NCBI GenBank assembly: GCA_021018995.1
Contig: CM037588.1
Location: forward strand, 35,027,000-35,090,999
Direction: 5' to 3'
From: Chloranthus sessilifolius
Taxonomy: Eukaryota > Streptophyta > Magnoliopsida > Chloranthales > Chloranthaceae
Length of the DNA: 64,000 nucleotides
Within the stretch, counting starts at the first letter, position 1; every line of letters begins with the position of its first letter. Below are positions 11,764 to 23,441 of the stretch, one piece after another. A program made the translations under genes and the position numbers. The notes below the pieces were generated by a model, which did not search any database, was not told the DNA's origin, and saw only the letters and a list, made by a program, of their open reading frames with translations.

Positions 11764-13100
11764 TGTAGACACCCCAATTTTGCCCTCTCAGAGCATGCAG
11801 ACCTATTCAGTCAACCTTTGACCCTGCCCATGTTTTTCAAAAAGGGCTAACCTTCTCTGAAAGCTTTAAGACCCTAATACGGGACCATATACTGAAACAA
11901 TAGTATATGGCTGAACACAAGTTGAAATAATAGTTCTATGGCTCATACCTCACCACCCAAATACGGGGACCATATACTGAAACAATAGTATATGGTCGAA
12001 ACACAGGCTGAAATAATAGCCCTGTGGTTCGAACTTGACTTAGTCCGAGAAAAGCCCTGAATTTTGCACCCTTCCAGGCGCGCGCAATTTCATTGCACGC
12101 CCACACACATGCGTGCAATTGGTCCCCTTGGACCATGCTTACCTTCCCACGGACCACCTTAGGAGTGGATTATGTGCCCCATACAGCGTGCATAATCCGA
12201 TTGCATGCCCGATCACTGGCGCACAATTGGTCTCCTTTTGACCTGTCCTCTAATTCCCAAGACCGCCTAAACTCCCCTATTAAGTGCCTAAAATAGAGAA
12301 CTTAATCTGATTGCATGGATCAAATAGAGTGCGCAATTAGTTCCAAGTAGACTGGAACTAGGATACCCGGTTGAGCCAGTCAGCCAGTCACTCACTGAGT
12401 CGTGACCGACTCAAAGTGTATTAAGCACCTAGAATAGGGCGCGTAATTCAATTAAACAACCCAGACATGGCACATAATTGAATTCCACAGACCAATTAAG
12501 CGCACCCCATAGGGTGCGCAATTGCCGGAATACCTATAAATAGACCCCCTTACCTCATACATCAAACACATCACAACGCGTCCAGCCTTGGAATTTTTGA
12601 AAGCTTAGGAATTTTGAGGATTCTCTCTCAAACGCTTCGCTTCAAGTAATTTCCTTAGTTCTAGCTCTTAATTCTTTTTCTAGTTTTAGTTCTAGGTTCT
12701 AGTTCTTAAGCTCTAGCTATTTAGTTCTTAACTTCTAGTCTTCGATATTAAGTGTTAATCCTAGTTTTTAATTTTAGCTCTTAGTTTCTGGTTCTAGTCC
12801 TTAGGTTCTAAAACCAGTTCTTAATTTTAGTCTTCCGATGTCGAATTCTAGTTCTTACATTCTGATTTTAGTTTATAGGTTTTAAATTCCTAATTCTAGA
12901 TTTGATTTTAAGTGTTAGTTCTTAATTTCTAAATTTTAGAATTTATATTCTAGTTCTTCGGTTCTTTTTACCTTATTTTTTTAGTTCTAATACTAGACCG
13001 TAATTCGGATTTGGCCTAAGCTCTCTCAATTTTTGGATGGTTCTTCTGTAAACTCCTCATGCTTTTATAGTTTTCCTCTCTATTTCAATCAATAAGAGCT
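11764..13100 (+). mobile_element. Tat-type LTR (element G), probably the 3' LTR; right end unclear
   Basis: It starts TGTAGACACCCC after a polypurine-like tract, which suggests a 3' LTR. U3 (12070-12525) repeats words such as GCGCGCAATTTC, GCGTGCAATTGG and GTGCGCAATTAG, and holds a perfect inverted repeat with 8-bp arms (GCGCACCC/GGGTGCGC, 12500-12519). A TATA box TATAAATA lies at 12535-12542. Downstream, 12650-13000 is a low-complexity run of TTAGTTCTAG variants. I could not find a terminal CA with a matching target duplication, so 13100 is approximate. The rest of element G would lie to the left, including the antisense PMD gene; that link is inference. Confidence 0.6.
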
Positions 13101-13259
13101 CAAGGGAATAATTCTGTTATTCTAAGCTGCTGATGTGGCTGATTTTGCTTCTAGAAACTCTCCACTAATTGGTCCAAATTGGACAGGTATATGTTAAGTG
13201 GTTAGAGAGTTCCCATTCGCGTCCATTTGTATTCCAAAAATACCCCCAAGGGTTGTTAA
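13101..13259. other. Unassigned sequence
   Basis: No gene or element boundary could be recognised between the G LTR and the Athila LTR fragment. Confidence 0.3.
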
Positions 13260-14321
13260 AGTGCCTTAGAATGTGTGCACAGAGCACTTAAGGGAGCAGT
13301 AGTCTCAGCTAGAACTGAGAAGTTCCCAAATCAAGCTTTGATAAGTTTAGGGAAATTCTCGACGGGTTATGAGGCCTCTTTGTGCTTCATTCAACAGGTT
13401 GAAGTAGGCCTTCGACAGGTTGGATGGCTTCTCGATAGGATCTATTGCATTGTTCGATAGGATGACCTCAAAACCTCCCTGCTGTCCTAGCTCCAGCCAG
13501 CCTATCGAAAGGTTATAATTTAACTTGGCGACATCTTATACAGCTCTAGTTGAGCTTTCCATAAGTTCAGTACTATTGTTTGACAGGTTGACTCAACCTC
13601 GCACAACTTTAGGTAAGTCCTCGCTAGGTGGGTTTGTCTGCTCACTAGGTTCAGGGGAACCTATCGACAGGTTCTTCTCTGCTGTTCTGAACCTCACAAG
13701 ATCCCCTACATCTCCAGGTAAGTCCGCGATAGGTTGCAACACATCACTCGATAGGTTCTTTCAACTTGTCAACCGCTGCATTTTTCTCTCTCAGAACCTA
13801 TTGATGAGTTCTCATTAAGCTTTTAGGCATCTCTACAAGATGCTTCCTTTGGTTTCCACTCCTTAGCATGTTCTGGGAACTTGCCAATCTCTTCATATCC
13901 ATGCATCCAAACCAGTCGATAGGTTAAATTAACCTCTCCACAAGTTATAGCCTTTGCTTCCATAGCTGACACATAGCTCTTGGGTGTTGTTCTTCATCTG
14001 TTCAGCACTCAACACCTTTTTTAGGGGTTCAATCTTCATCTACTACAGCCGCTCTTACTCCCAAGTGTACCCGTTGGGCACATGGCATTCCCATTGACGT
14101 CTGAGGCTCTGTGGACTGCTTGATTGGCTAGCCTTTTGGGCTGCATGAGCACATGATGAGGCAATAGATCTCTTCTTTGGTATTTTTAAATGGATGTCTG
14201 CACTATGACTATATTTTATTGCTTAAGTATAAAAATATACTCAAAATACATTATTAGTCAACTCAAAGGTCCATCAAAGGTCAGGTTAGGAGGTAAAAAT
14301 GGTATTTTTCACTGCTCTACA
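13260..14321 (-). mobile_element. Athila-type LTR fragment (U3 side), minus strand
   Basis: Read on the minus strand it begins at 14321 with TGTAGAGCAGTGAAAAATAC and a close match to the first 70 bases of the LTRs of C and D (CCTAACCTGACCTTTGATGG). It then carries many CCTATCGA/CCTGTCGA words (13330-13960), the family word of C. The TATA box and hairpin expected further on are missing, so only the U3 side remains. No target duplication was found. Confidence 0.6.
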
Positions 14322-14378
14322 TAGCACCAGCTTTGAATTTTGTTGCAGCTAGTTTCTTGGGCTTGGTGATGCCTTCTC

Positions 14379-14642
14379 TTAGGAAGGTTCCATGATAGAC
14401 ACTCCTTTGGGTAGTGTGGGGTTTATGGCTGAGATGGTGGATGTGAGTGTCTCAACTAGTTGGGCAAAATGAGTTACCCTTTGCTCATAAACTTTGTACA
14501 GGGACAGTGTATTGTCCAATTGCTGTTGCATTACCTTCTTTTCTTGCTCATGGTCCATCATTGTCTTCTCCATCAGCTTCCAATAATCAATCTTCATTAG
14601 AGCAAGCTGGACTTCATATCTTTGCTGCACCATTGTTGTCAC
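14379..14642 (-). pseudogene. Coiled-coil ORF remnant next to the Athila LTR fragment
   Basis: An 87-codon ORF, rich in K, E, Q and L with heptad-like spacing (KVMQQQLDNTLSLYKVYEQR), looks like a coiled coil. Its place beside an Athila LTR and its style recall the coiled-coil end of the extra ORF in element C (near 37760-37951). Length and neighbours suggest a remnant of such an ORF. I do not recognise a named family. Confidence 0.35.
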
Positions 14643-16573
14643 ATCTTCCAGTACTAAATATACATTCCTTTAAACATATGGATCAACATTCATAGATTTG
14701 TTGAGGGTGTAAAACCTGGGTATGGGGATGGATTCAGTAGGGAAAATGGCCCTGTTAAAAGGGTCATTTAGAGGCTCAGAGATAATAGGTAGCTCAGTAC
14801 CCTGTTAGAAGGGTCATCTCGTTGTCTATGTGTTCAACTGTCTGATTTTCTCGATTGTAGGAGTTTGAGGTTCGAAAGATCATTGCGACGATCAGAACGG
14901 TGGCGATTCTTCATCACGTTAGCTGGGTTTCATTAAAAAGATTGGGGAGTTTGAATGGTTTGGGGGTTCTCCAATAGAGGAAATCAAGAGGAAAAATTAG
15001 AAGAATCTCTCTCAACTCTCAATCTCTCTTGCGAATTTCATGTAACTTCTGCGTGGGAGTTGGGTCTTCTAGTTAGGGGGCTGCTTTGGTGTGTAACCCG
15101 TACAACCAATTCAGTGTACAGGCCGGCTAAAATGAAAATAAAAAGACCAACTAAGGTCTGATGTCTTTGGTGTGTTTTGATACCTAGACCTCTTGGTTAC
15201 ACACCAAGGTCTTTGCCAATGGGGTGCTGTCAAGGAGCCTGTGTACTTATTACACAACTAAATATTTAATCCGTATTACACTGGTATCCTTTACAATTGT
15301 CTAAAATGTCTGATCATTTCAAGTCCACGGTGCAGATTGCTCTCGGTTAGTGAGCATGTGGACACGCCCAATGTATTCGGGTTTCGAAATTTGTAGGGCA
15401 TTAAAATTATGGTCGTCAATCACAATCCTTTATATCTTGGATGTTTACAAAATTAAGTACCATTACACTGTATCTCAGTCCTCTAGAGTTTAGGCATCAA
15501 TTAAAAAGTAGAATTCCTTAACAAAGATTCATACTAATGAACAATCTTCCTGAAATTTGGGCGTCAATCAAACTAAAGCCAGCTGGAGATGGAAAAGTAA
15601 AACCATTACACTAATCTGCAAATTCTCAATCTGAGTCGTCAATTCAAATAAAAAACTTTTAGATGTTTACAAAGCAATAAAAATGCATGAAAATAAATCT
15701 AAACAAGAAAGCAATGAAAAGATCTTTCATCCCTCAGTTGCAGGCGTCAAATGATTATCAGAAACTACGGATGCTCTACTCTAAACTTTCAGCTCCCAAT
15801 CATAGGCATCAATTACTCTCGAGAAACCATGGTTATCTAAACTACTCTACTCTACTTTTGATAGGAAGAAAATCCAACCACAGTCGTCAATTGATGCTGA
15901 GAGTTTCTTCGATAAAGAGTTCCTATGCCGAGCTCTCTTATTTACAAAATATAAGGGGTCGGTTTACATTGCTCAAATCTTAATAAAAGAAATTTTCTAA
16001 ACAAAAGATTCCTAAAATAACTATACTTCTAATCCTAGTTCTTCCTTGCTCTGGATGGTAGATGAGAGCAGGACTTTTCTCCTTGATTTTAGCGGCAGAG
16101 ATCTTCTGGATTCTTTTGCCAATTTTCTCAGATCCGTATGTTTCCAAACTTCTAATCCAAGATATCTTCTAATTTTGTGCATGGCAGTGTAGACTTCATG
16201 TGATCAGTAGCATGAGCTTTATTTTGTACTTTCGTGTGTATGGTTGTTCTTATTTCTATACTATTTCTGCCCTTTTGAACGTTCGTGATTTTATTTTGGT
16301 TCCTCCAGTCGTAGATTCTTTCGTACATTTGTAAATCACGATTCCTTTTTCTTCTTCTTTTTCAGTCATTTGAGATTTATGTTTATTTGATATTTCTCTT
16401 TCTTAGCTCATCGAGTGGTCCTTCATTCGATTGAATCATTTCTTCACATGATCATAGTTTTTGCTGCTTGTTGAGTTCATTCTGGTGAAGGTTAACACTT
16501 CGACTCAATTCTACTCACTATTCTAAATATCTGCACATAGCATCACATTAGTAATAAACTAAGGTCTAACATC
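14643..16573. other. Unclassified repeat-rich spacer
   Basis: No gene is recognisable. It contains a 13-bp perfect inverted repeat (15086-15098 and 15195-15207), and about seven spaced copies of a GGCGTCAATT-like word between 15410 and 15890. The right end, at 16573, reads as a possible minus-strand LTR start (TGTTAGACCTTAGTTTATTA); a similar start lies at 27762. No coding domain supports a class. Confidence 0.35.
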
Positions 16574-16589
16574 ACTAAGTTAAGGGTGG

Positions 16590-17317
16590 TAAAGTGGTAT
16601 ATTTTGTGACTGATCAGACATCTAAGGATTCGTATTAATCCTCGATATGGATTGGTTGTCCACCTATCATGCAAGTGGGGATTTCCTATGAAAAGTGGTT
16701 ACTTTTCGTCCCTCTAAGAGTACGTCATTCAGGTTCTATGTCATTAAGTCAAGCATCGCACCATTCATCCTAGCTATTCAAGCTCAACGATTATTGAAGA
16801 AAGGATATCATGGGTACCTCGCCTTTATGCAAGACTAATGTGAAGAGAAGGCCAACATCACAGACATTCCTATTGCATGTGAGTTCCCTGAAGTATTTCT
16901 CAAAGACTTGTCGGGGTTACCACTAGATCAAGAAATTGAGTTCTTGATTGATTTCTCTCCTGGCACAGAACCTTTATCTAAATCCCCATACCGTATTTCA
17001 CTGGCCGAACAGAAAGAACTCAAAGAATAGTTGCAAGAACTCTTGGATAAGGGGTTTGTCAGACCTAGTGTTTCCCATGGGAATTCCCCCGTCCTACTCA
17101 TCAGAAAGAAAGACAGTTTGATGAGACTATGCATTGATTATCGTCAATTGAATAAATTGTCGATCAAGAACCGCTCCCTACTTCCCCGCATTGACTACCT
17201 ATTCGGTCAACTCCAATGTGCAAGATTCTTCTTGAAGTTAGACTTGAGATCAGGTTACCATCAGTTGAAGGTTAAGGCCGAAGACATTTCAAAAATTACC
17301 TTTCGAACTAGATATGG
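16590..17317 (+). pseudogene. Ty3/gypsy chromovirus-like protease/RT fragment
   Basis: Translation gives a protease-end motif (ILDMDWLS-like, with stops), then the RT start: [40 protein letters not shown] and [17 protein letters not shown], with the first catalytic Asp in [11 protein letters not shown] stops abruptly at FRTRYG where LTR F begins at 17318, before the YVDD-type motif. Stops (after DFL, before CEEK, at KE*LQ) mark decay. The style fits the Tekay/Del chromovirus branch from general knowledge. The missing RT half should lie beyond the insertion but is not in the window. Confidence 0.75.
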
Positions 17318-18342
17318 TGTAGACACCAACATTTAGCCCAAGGCTCGATCGACCCATACATCGAGAGTGGCATACTTTTGAGCTTTCAAAAGCATTACAT
17401 GAACCCTTAGGAATCATCTCGAACACTTAGAAGCCAACCTGAACCCTTAGGAACTTTCCGGGCTCATAGAACCCGATTTGAACCAACCAAAAACAGCGGA
17501 TAGAAATATGAATTGTAACATTTATATAGACATTTGCAGGAGCTTAAGCCTAAACCATTACAAAGTAGAGATTCTCAGCTTTCCAACGAGTCAAGAATCT
17601 CCTATTTCCGAGTTGTACATCAAAAGTTATGGTGAATTGAAAATTGCAAAAAAGTGCAAGAATTTGGCTAGGTGTGCATAATATGCACGCTCGGCAAATT
17701 GTGGCCGATTTTGGCTAGGCATGCATATTATGCACGCCTAGCCAAATTGGGTGAAACCGAGATGGACCCCACATGGGTCTACACTTCTAGAACCCCTTAG
17801 GCCTGGTTTTTAATATAGTCGTGCATATTATGTGCGCCTTCATTAAAGTTCAGATTTTTTTACAAAAATGGCCGAATTTTAACTTTGGGTTTTGACTTGT
17901 ACACCACCCCAAAGATTGGTGTGGGTTTCTTTAGGACCCTAGTGCCCCTACTAGCCCTCTTTATCACCATTTTGCCACTTAAAACTCCACCCTATCATGA
18001 ACCAATAAAACTCAATTCCCCCTTATCTAAGTCCTAGAAAATCTAGAAAACTGTAGATTGCCCATTACCTAATTTCAAAACCCATTAGCTCTTACGCACC
18101 CACCCTAATCACCTTTCCCTCCATAAATTGAGAGCCACCCCCCCTTATTTAATACTCCTTTTTGAAAAACAAAAAGAAGAAACTCTAGTAAATTAAACCC
18201 TCACCTTCACCATTCCTAACTTCTCAAGCTAAACCTTTGGTTCTTCACTCACCATTACACTTCCCTTTCTATCATTTCGAAGCCTTCAAAACCTTAGCTC
18301 ATCTCCCAAACTTATATTATCCAACACTTAGCTAGTCAAGCC
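17318..18342 (+). mobile_element. Tat-type LTR F, left part, inserted in the RT fragment
   Basis: It starts TGTAGACACC and shares its layout with LTR E at 27813: CTTAGGAA repeats early, palindromic words in U3, a TATA-like CCATAAATTG near 18120, then C-rich CCACCCCCC. Palindromes GTGCATA-A-TATGCAC and TGCATA-T-TATGCA lie at about 17677-17735. It is split by element A at 18342 and resumes at 25332; together about 1.5 kb. TATGG (17313-17317) precedes it, but the second copy of a duplication is not in view. Confidence 0.75.
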
Positions 18343-20219
18343 TGTTGAGAACTGGAAAATACCATTTTTCACCCCTTAATCTGGGCCTTGATAGACCTTT
18401 GAGAGAACTAAATAAGTGTTTTAAGTACCTATGTTGCAGCTAACAATAAAGACAGGCTTAACCATAAAAGCAGCTTAAAAGTGCCAAAAGATGACAATCC
18501 ATGTCACTCCAAAGAAAGGAAGTGAAGAAACAACCTCATCAGCTGTTGAAAGGTCTAAAGTAAAGAGGCAAAGACCTGTAGGCGAAGCAGGGAACAATTC
18601 GAACAGAGAAATGCACTACAGAGTTCTTTTCGCAAAGAACCTGCACTTTTCGTAAAGAACCTTGAACTCTGCGAAAAGGACTAAAACTCCATGCGTAGCT
18701 TTCGAAGAGCATCTGAACTCCTCGAAGAGAAGATTGAACTTTGCGAAAAGGTCCCCAAGCTTTGCGAATAGATCTCCAGAAGTTACAGTTCTTTTCGAAA
18801 AGGTTTCCAATCTGTGCGAAAAGAGCTTCAGAAGTCACAGCACTTTGCGAAAAGGCCCTTAACCTCTGCGAAAAGGTATTCTGGAGATTCGCAGCTTTAA
18901 CAAGGGCAATTCAGTAATCTATTGCACGCGTCCCAATGCATTTTAAAACCCAAGGACATTTCGAAAGATTCTGAGCACGAACCAAAGGCATATTCCACCC
19001 CATGTGAACACCCAAAGATGAAATTACTTGGCGGGAACTTCTAGAAGTTCCAACAGATTTTTGAATTTCCTAACAGAATTGATGCCTCTTTCTCGATTGG
19101 TCGAACCAGATCAAGCGCTCGATTGGCGTAACAGATCTGGATCCTGGTGCTCGACTCCTATTGGCTGATATGGATTTAACCAATTCTGATTAGTTGATGC
19201 ACATCTGAGATGGACTTGGGGAAAATTATAAATAGATGAACTATTTGCCCAATTTGGGCATCCAGATTTTGAGTTTCATTTCTAATCCCCCATTTCCCAG
19301 CCAGACAGCTTGTCTGTAATCCTTGTAATAGCCTACTTTGTACTTGCATTTGAGAGTTGTGAGACATTTCTGTAATTCAAAAGAGAGTTGTATTCAAGAC
19401 TACAAATCTGAGAGTTGTTTAAGCTGCGCTCTGTAATTGTAACGGTGGATTTGAAAAGGTTTCTGTAAATTATGCATTCTCCATTGGACTCATGTCAAGG
19501 GTTCCCTCCGATCTCCTCAATACATTAGACTCCTTTAGATTCATTGTTTTGCATGCAATTTCCCTTGATTCATTATTCCTGTAAGCATTAGTGTTGGTAA
19601 CCTAGTCTCTTACAGCATTTGTAGTGATGTTTCCTGTTCTGAATTAAGGCTTTGGATTAAAGACTGTGGGATGGTTTGTGGCCATTAAAGTGGACAGACC
19701 ATAGTCATAAGCTTAAACCTAATCCTTAAATTAGATTTATCTCTCTTACATCTGTGCTTGTAGCCAGATGAAGATTGGATCACCTCTGCTGAGCTGCAGT
19801 TATTCTCATTAGATTTCAAGGGCCAAATTAAAGTTAGATATTACTTCTCCATTTTTTGTATAAGTTTACCTCAAACGTTTCCCCAACTCAGATCTGGATC
19901 ACTTAGTTTAAATTTTACTTTTATCATTTAGTTAATGTGACAAATTCAACCTCCCATTTTATGTGCTTTGTAGATAGGATCAGAGGCCAGATCTGGTAGC
20001 TCAGATCTGGAGGTTTATCTTAAATTTTAAATCAATTCCCTGTGGACGATCTTTTACTCACTTACATTTAAAACTTGCTACAATTGGCCCTGATCTTGCA
20101 GGCTAATTATGTTCTTTCTGTGCTGATATTTTCTTATTCTTTTTAATATTCAATACAATGCATCATTTGCAAGTATGTTTTCAAAACAAATAAATCATGC
20201 ACACTAAGAAGCAACAACA
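18343..20219 (+). repeat. 5' LTR of element A
   Basis: 1877 bp. U3 carries an array of TGCGAAAAGG/CTTTGCGAAAAGG words (18615-18880), the family word. TATAAATA is at 19227-19234 and the conserved hairpin at 19671-19702. It is closely similar to the 3' LTR, with small differences such as 19085-19140. Confidence 0.95.
19671..19702 (+). other. Conserved LTR hairpin, A 5' LTR
   Basis: ATGGTTTGT pairs with ACAGACCAT (one U-G), with an inner CCAT/GTGG stem and TAAA loop. Confidence 0.65.
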
Positions 20220-20225
20220 AGTTTT

Positions 20226-20243
20226 TGGCGCCGTTGCCGGGGA
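20226..20243 (+). other. Primer-binding site of element A (tRNA-Asp type)
   Basis: TGGCGCCGTTGCCGGGGA is complementary to the 3' end of plant tRNA-Asp(GUC) over 18 nt. It lies six bases after the LTR. This PBS is typical of Athila elements. Confidence 0.95.
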
Positions 20244-23200
20244 ATAGATTTTAAAATTGGTAGACTTAAGTTTTTCAATTTTGTAGATTTGATTTTCATT
20301 TTAATTTTTGCTTTAAACCTGCACTTTGTATTCCAAGTGCTTGATTAAATGTCTACTGCAGTTTTGTATAGAATACCTGTTTTACTGCAGCAGAATTTTT
20401 TTTAATTTTCTGAGTTTTTATTCTTTGCCTTCTAGTTATTTGAATAAATGCTGCTGCCACTTTTTTGTCTTTTTGTCAAATTTGGGCAGGAGCCTGAGTT
20501 TTCTTTTTATTTTAATCAATATACTTAATTAAGGTACTGCTGCAGTTTTTTTGGATTTTTGCAGATCTGGAGCAGCCGTCCAACAAGGAGCATCTGGACT
20601 AAAGCTGGAGCAGATTTGCTTGAGTTTGCATCCCCTTCTCCTTTGCTTTCATTTTCTATTTTTAAATTCTTGAGAACCAGCAGTTCTGTTGTGTTTAATG
20701 TTTGTTGTGATTATAATTTCTACTGTCTTTTAGGCATTCTGATTTTTTTTTTAAAAACCAAATACAAAATAAAAGAAAATGAAAACACGAATAGAAAATC
20801 TCTGAGTTGTTTCTCATTATTTTCAGCAATAGTAAATAAGGGCTCTTGTTGAGCCCGGGCTGATCGAAAACAAGTTAAAAAAAAAAAAAAAAAAAAAAAA
20901 AATAGAAAATTATAAAAACAAATATATATATATATATAGATATCTTCCGGATGGACAATTTTTTTTTCCATTTGCATCCACTTTCCCATCTGGACCTGCT
21001 GAGATAATTTTTTTTCTTTTTTTAGGAATCATGTAGGATTATGAGTAGTGAATCATAGGCTGTTTTGAATATTCAATGGACCCACTGATTTTATTTTCCT
21101 TCAAGATTTCTTCATCATAAATGGGTCTCAGCTGTGTGTGAACCCTGTTTTTAATATGTGCTCCCATGCTTCATTATATATATATTTTTTTTATTCATAC
21201 ACATCATCAACAAAGGGGTCAGTCTTATGAATCTTGCTTTTCACTGTATTCCTGTTAAATCAATTTTTATAATCACTTAGATTCATAAGTATCTCAGGCT
21301 TTTTGGTTTTTTTTCTTTGGGCTTAGGATGTATCATTTGGCATTAGATTTTCTGTTTTAGGAATTTTAGTTTCAAATTCTGTTTTTAGATCGCTGATTTA
21401 TTTTTCTTTCTTAGGTTAATGTGTCCTCGTTTTACTGATTTTCGTCATTTTTCTGTCAGTATAGTTAGTTTCTAACTTTGTTTTCCTATTTTGCATTCAC
21501 AAATTCTATTTTTGTATCAACACTTTTCTATTTTTTTTAAACTTTGTATTCAGTCCCTTACCTTATTTTTACTGTTTCTCTGTTATTAGCATTAGTTTCC
21601 TTCCATTTGCATAGCAATCCTTCTATTTTTTAGATTTTATTTTTTTAGCAGTTCTAGCGTTGTTTTGTTGATTTTTCTTGCATTTGTATATCATGTTTTC
21701 CATTTCCTTGCTCATATATTCAGTTTTACATTTTTATTTTCTGTTGCATATAGTTTAGATTTTTTCTGTTCTTAGTTTTTCTTTCTTCTTTTACCTCTTT
21801 GCCCTAGTCTCTCATTGTCTAGAACATTGAGGACAATGTTCATCTTAGGATTGGGGGTGTGGCAGGTATGCCAATAAAATAAGTTAATGCTTGGTGCAGC
21901 TTATGATCAGCAGAATTTTTGAAAATGAAGTACTCTCACACCTGTTTTTTTTACAAATGAGGAAGTTAAAACTTTTTAAAATTAATTTCTAGTGTAATTC
22001 TAATACTTTCATGAAGTGAATGTCAGGAAATTTATGAAAATTGATGTTTTAGTAAACCTAAAATGAAGGAAAACAGTGAAGATATACCTCAAGAAGTTGA
22101 TATAAAACCACACCCAGTGAGGTTTGGGCCTGAAATGTATTCTTTGGAGGTATGCTTTGGCAATCTTTTCTGCTTTTGGGACTATGTGAATCTGCTTACT
22201 TACACTAGAAGTTACACATATTCAAATCGAAATAATTTGATAGCACTCATGATATTAAAGACATGATGTAAGGCCTCCTTTTGGACAGTTTGAACCTTAC
22301 GAAGCCCCACCTTTTGAAACTGCCCTTGATACACACCATTTGAGCTAAATAAATCTATGATTCCTTTGAAATCTCCCCCAATAAACCTCATCAACCTCAT
22401 TTAGCCTAACCCTACCCCGAGAAGGCAGAAGATAAAAGGAAGGAAGCTGAGGAAGGAGAATTGAGTAACAATTTAATAGCAAAAGAAGGATAAAAGTTGA
22501 AGGCAATGATGAAACAACATAGGGAATGTGGCATGCAGTCAGTGTTAATTCGAAAAAGAAAAGAAAAATATTTGAGCAAAACAAAAGAAAGAAGGCATTT
22601 TCATTGCAAGTTTGAAAAAGAAAGAGAAAAAGATGGTCACTTTGGCTCTGGAAATTCAAAAGAAGAAGATGAAACTATGCTGAAGAAGAGTGGGTTGGTG
22701 TATAACCTCCTGACCTTGACTGACTTCTCAAATATGAACACCATTCCAACCCTTTTGAGAAATTTCACCCATAAGCCACAATAAAACCCAAGTAAAAGTC
22801 CTTACTGATCAATGATGGATTGAGCTATCACATGGAGATAAGAATTTGTGTAATCTATGGTGAAAGGAGCAGTGAATTTATAACTAAAAGCAATGCCTAT
22901 GCTCCTGCTTACAGTCCTATTTGAGGACTGTAATTGCTCTTGAGCTGTGTGAAATAGTGCAAACCTCATATTTGCATGGTGAGTGAAAACCCTGGTGAGA
23001 GTGGAGTTTGAAATCAAATTATTTGGGGTAACATCAAAAACTGAATTTTCAAATAGAAGGCAAGCTTTTCATTAATTTTTCTTGTAAAAACTTTTTGACA
23101 CCAACTGAGTGAATGGTAAAGGAATTACAGCAGAATTTTAGTTTTGAACTGATGTTTTCTTGAAAATCTTCTTACAACGATCTGAGGTGTGAATAATCTG

Positions 23201-23428
23201 ATTGGATGAAAGTTTGCTTTAACAGAACTGCATTAATCTTAACTGATTTATTGGAGAAGTTTGTGGGTACCTTCACTGAAAACCCTCAGGAGACTTCACT
23301 CCTCCACTAGGGATCGCCTAGGGGTTTAAAAGGCTTGTTGCATATGCTAAATGCAACTGTGCTCCCTACAAAAATGGCTTTTCATTCAATTTTTAAATTT
23401 TGTCTCTGCTCAGGGACTAGCAAAGCTT
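20244..23428 (+). other. Non-coding interior of element A
   Basis: No coding domain. It has an A-run near 20877-20902, a TA run at 20922-20938, and T-rich sequence to 21820. From 21820 it matches the 3' non-coding block of B and C: hairpin ACATTG-AGGA-CAATGT, second polypurine tract AGGATTGGGGGTGTGG (21847-21862), then conserved 3' sequence, strongest at about 23256-23385. It has no internal word array and no internal ORF. Confidence 0.85.
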
Positions 23429-23441
23429 AGGTTTGGGGGTG
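23429..23441 (+). other. Polypurine tract of element A
   Basis: AGGTTTGGGGGTG lies directly before the 3' LTR start TGTTGAG and would prime plus-strand DNA synthesis. Confidence 0.9.

Noticed and set aside
14643-16573. Ty1/copia element
   Set aside because: The TGTTAGACC start would suit one, but no initiator tRNA-Met primer site and no copia domain are visible.
18539-18862. ORFs in both strands over the A LTR, repeated at 23639-23962
   Set aside because: They are created by the regular GCGAAAAGG word spacing in U3 and repeat in both LTRs; no protein family is recognised.
20877-20938. A-run and TA run as a LINE or SINE tail
   Set aside because: They lie inside element A, with no target duplication or coding region for such an element.
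22497-22784. 95-codon lysine-rich ORF inside element A
   Set aside because: It lies in the conserved 3' non-coding block; the aligned parts of B and C do not keep the frame.
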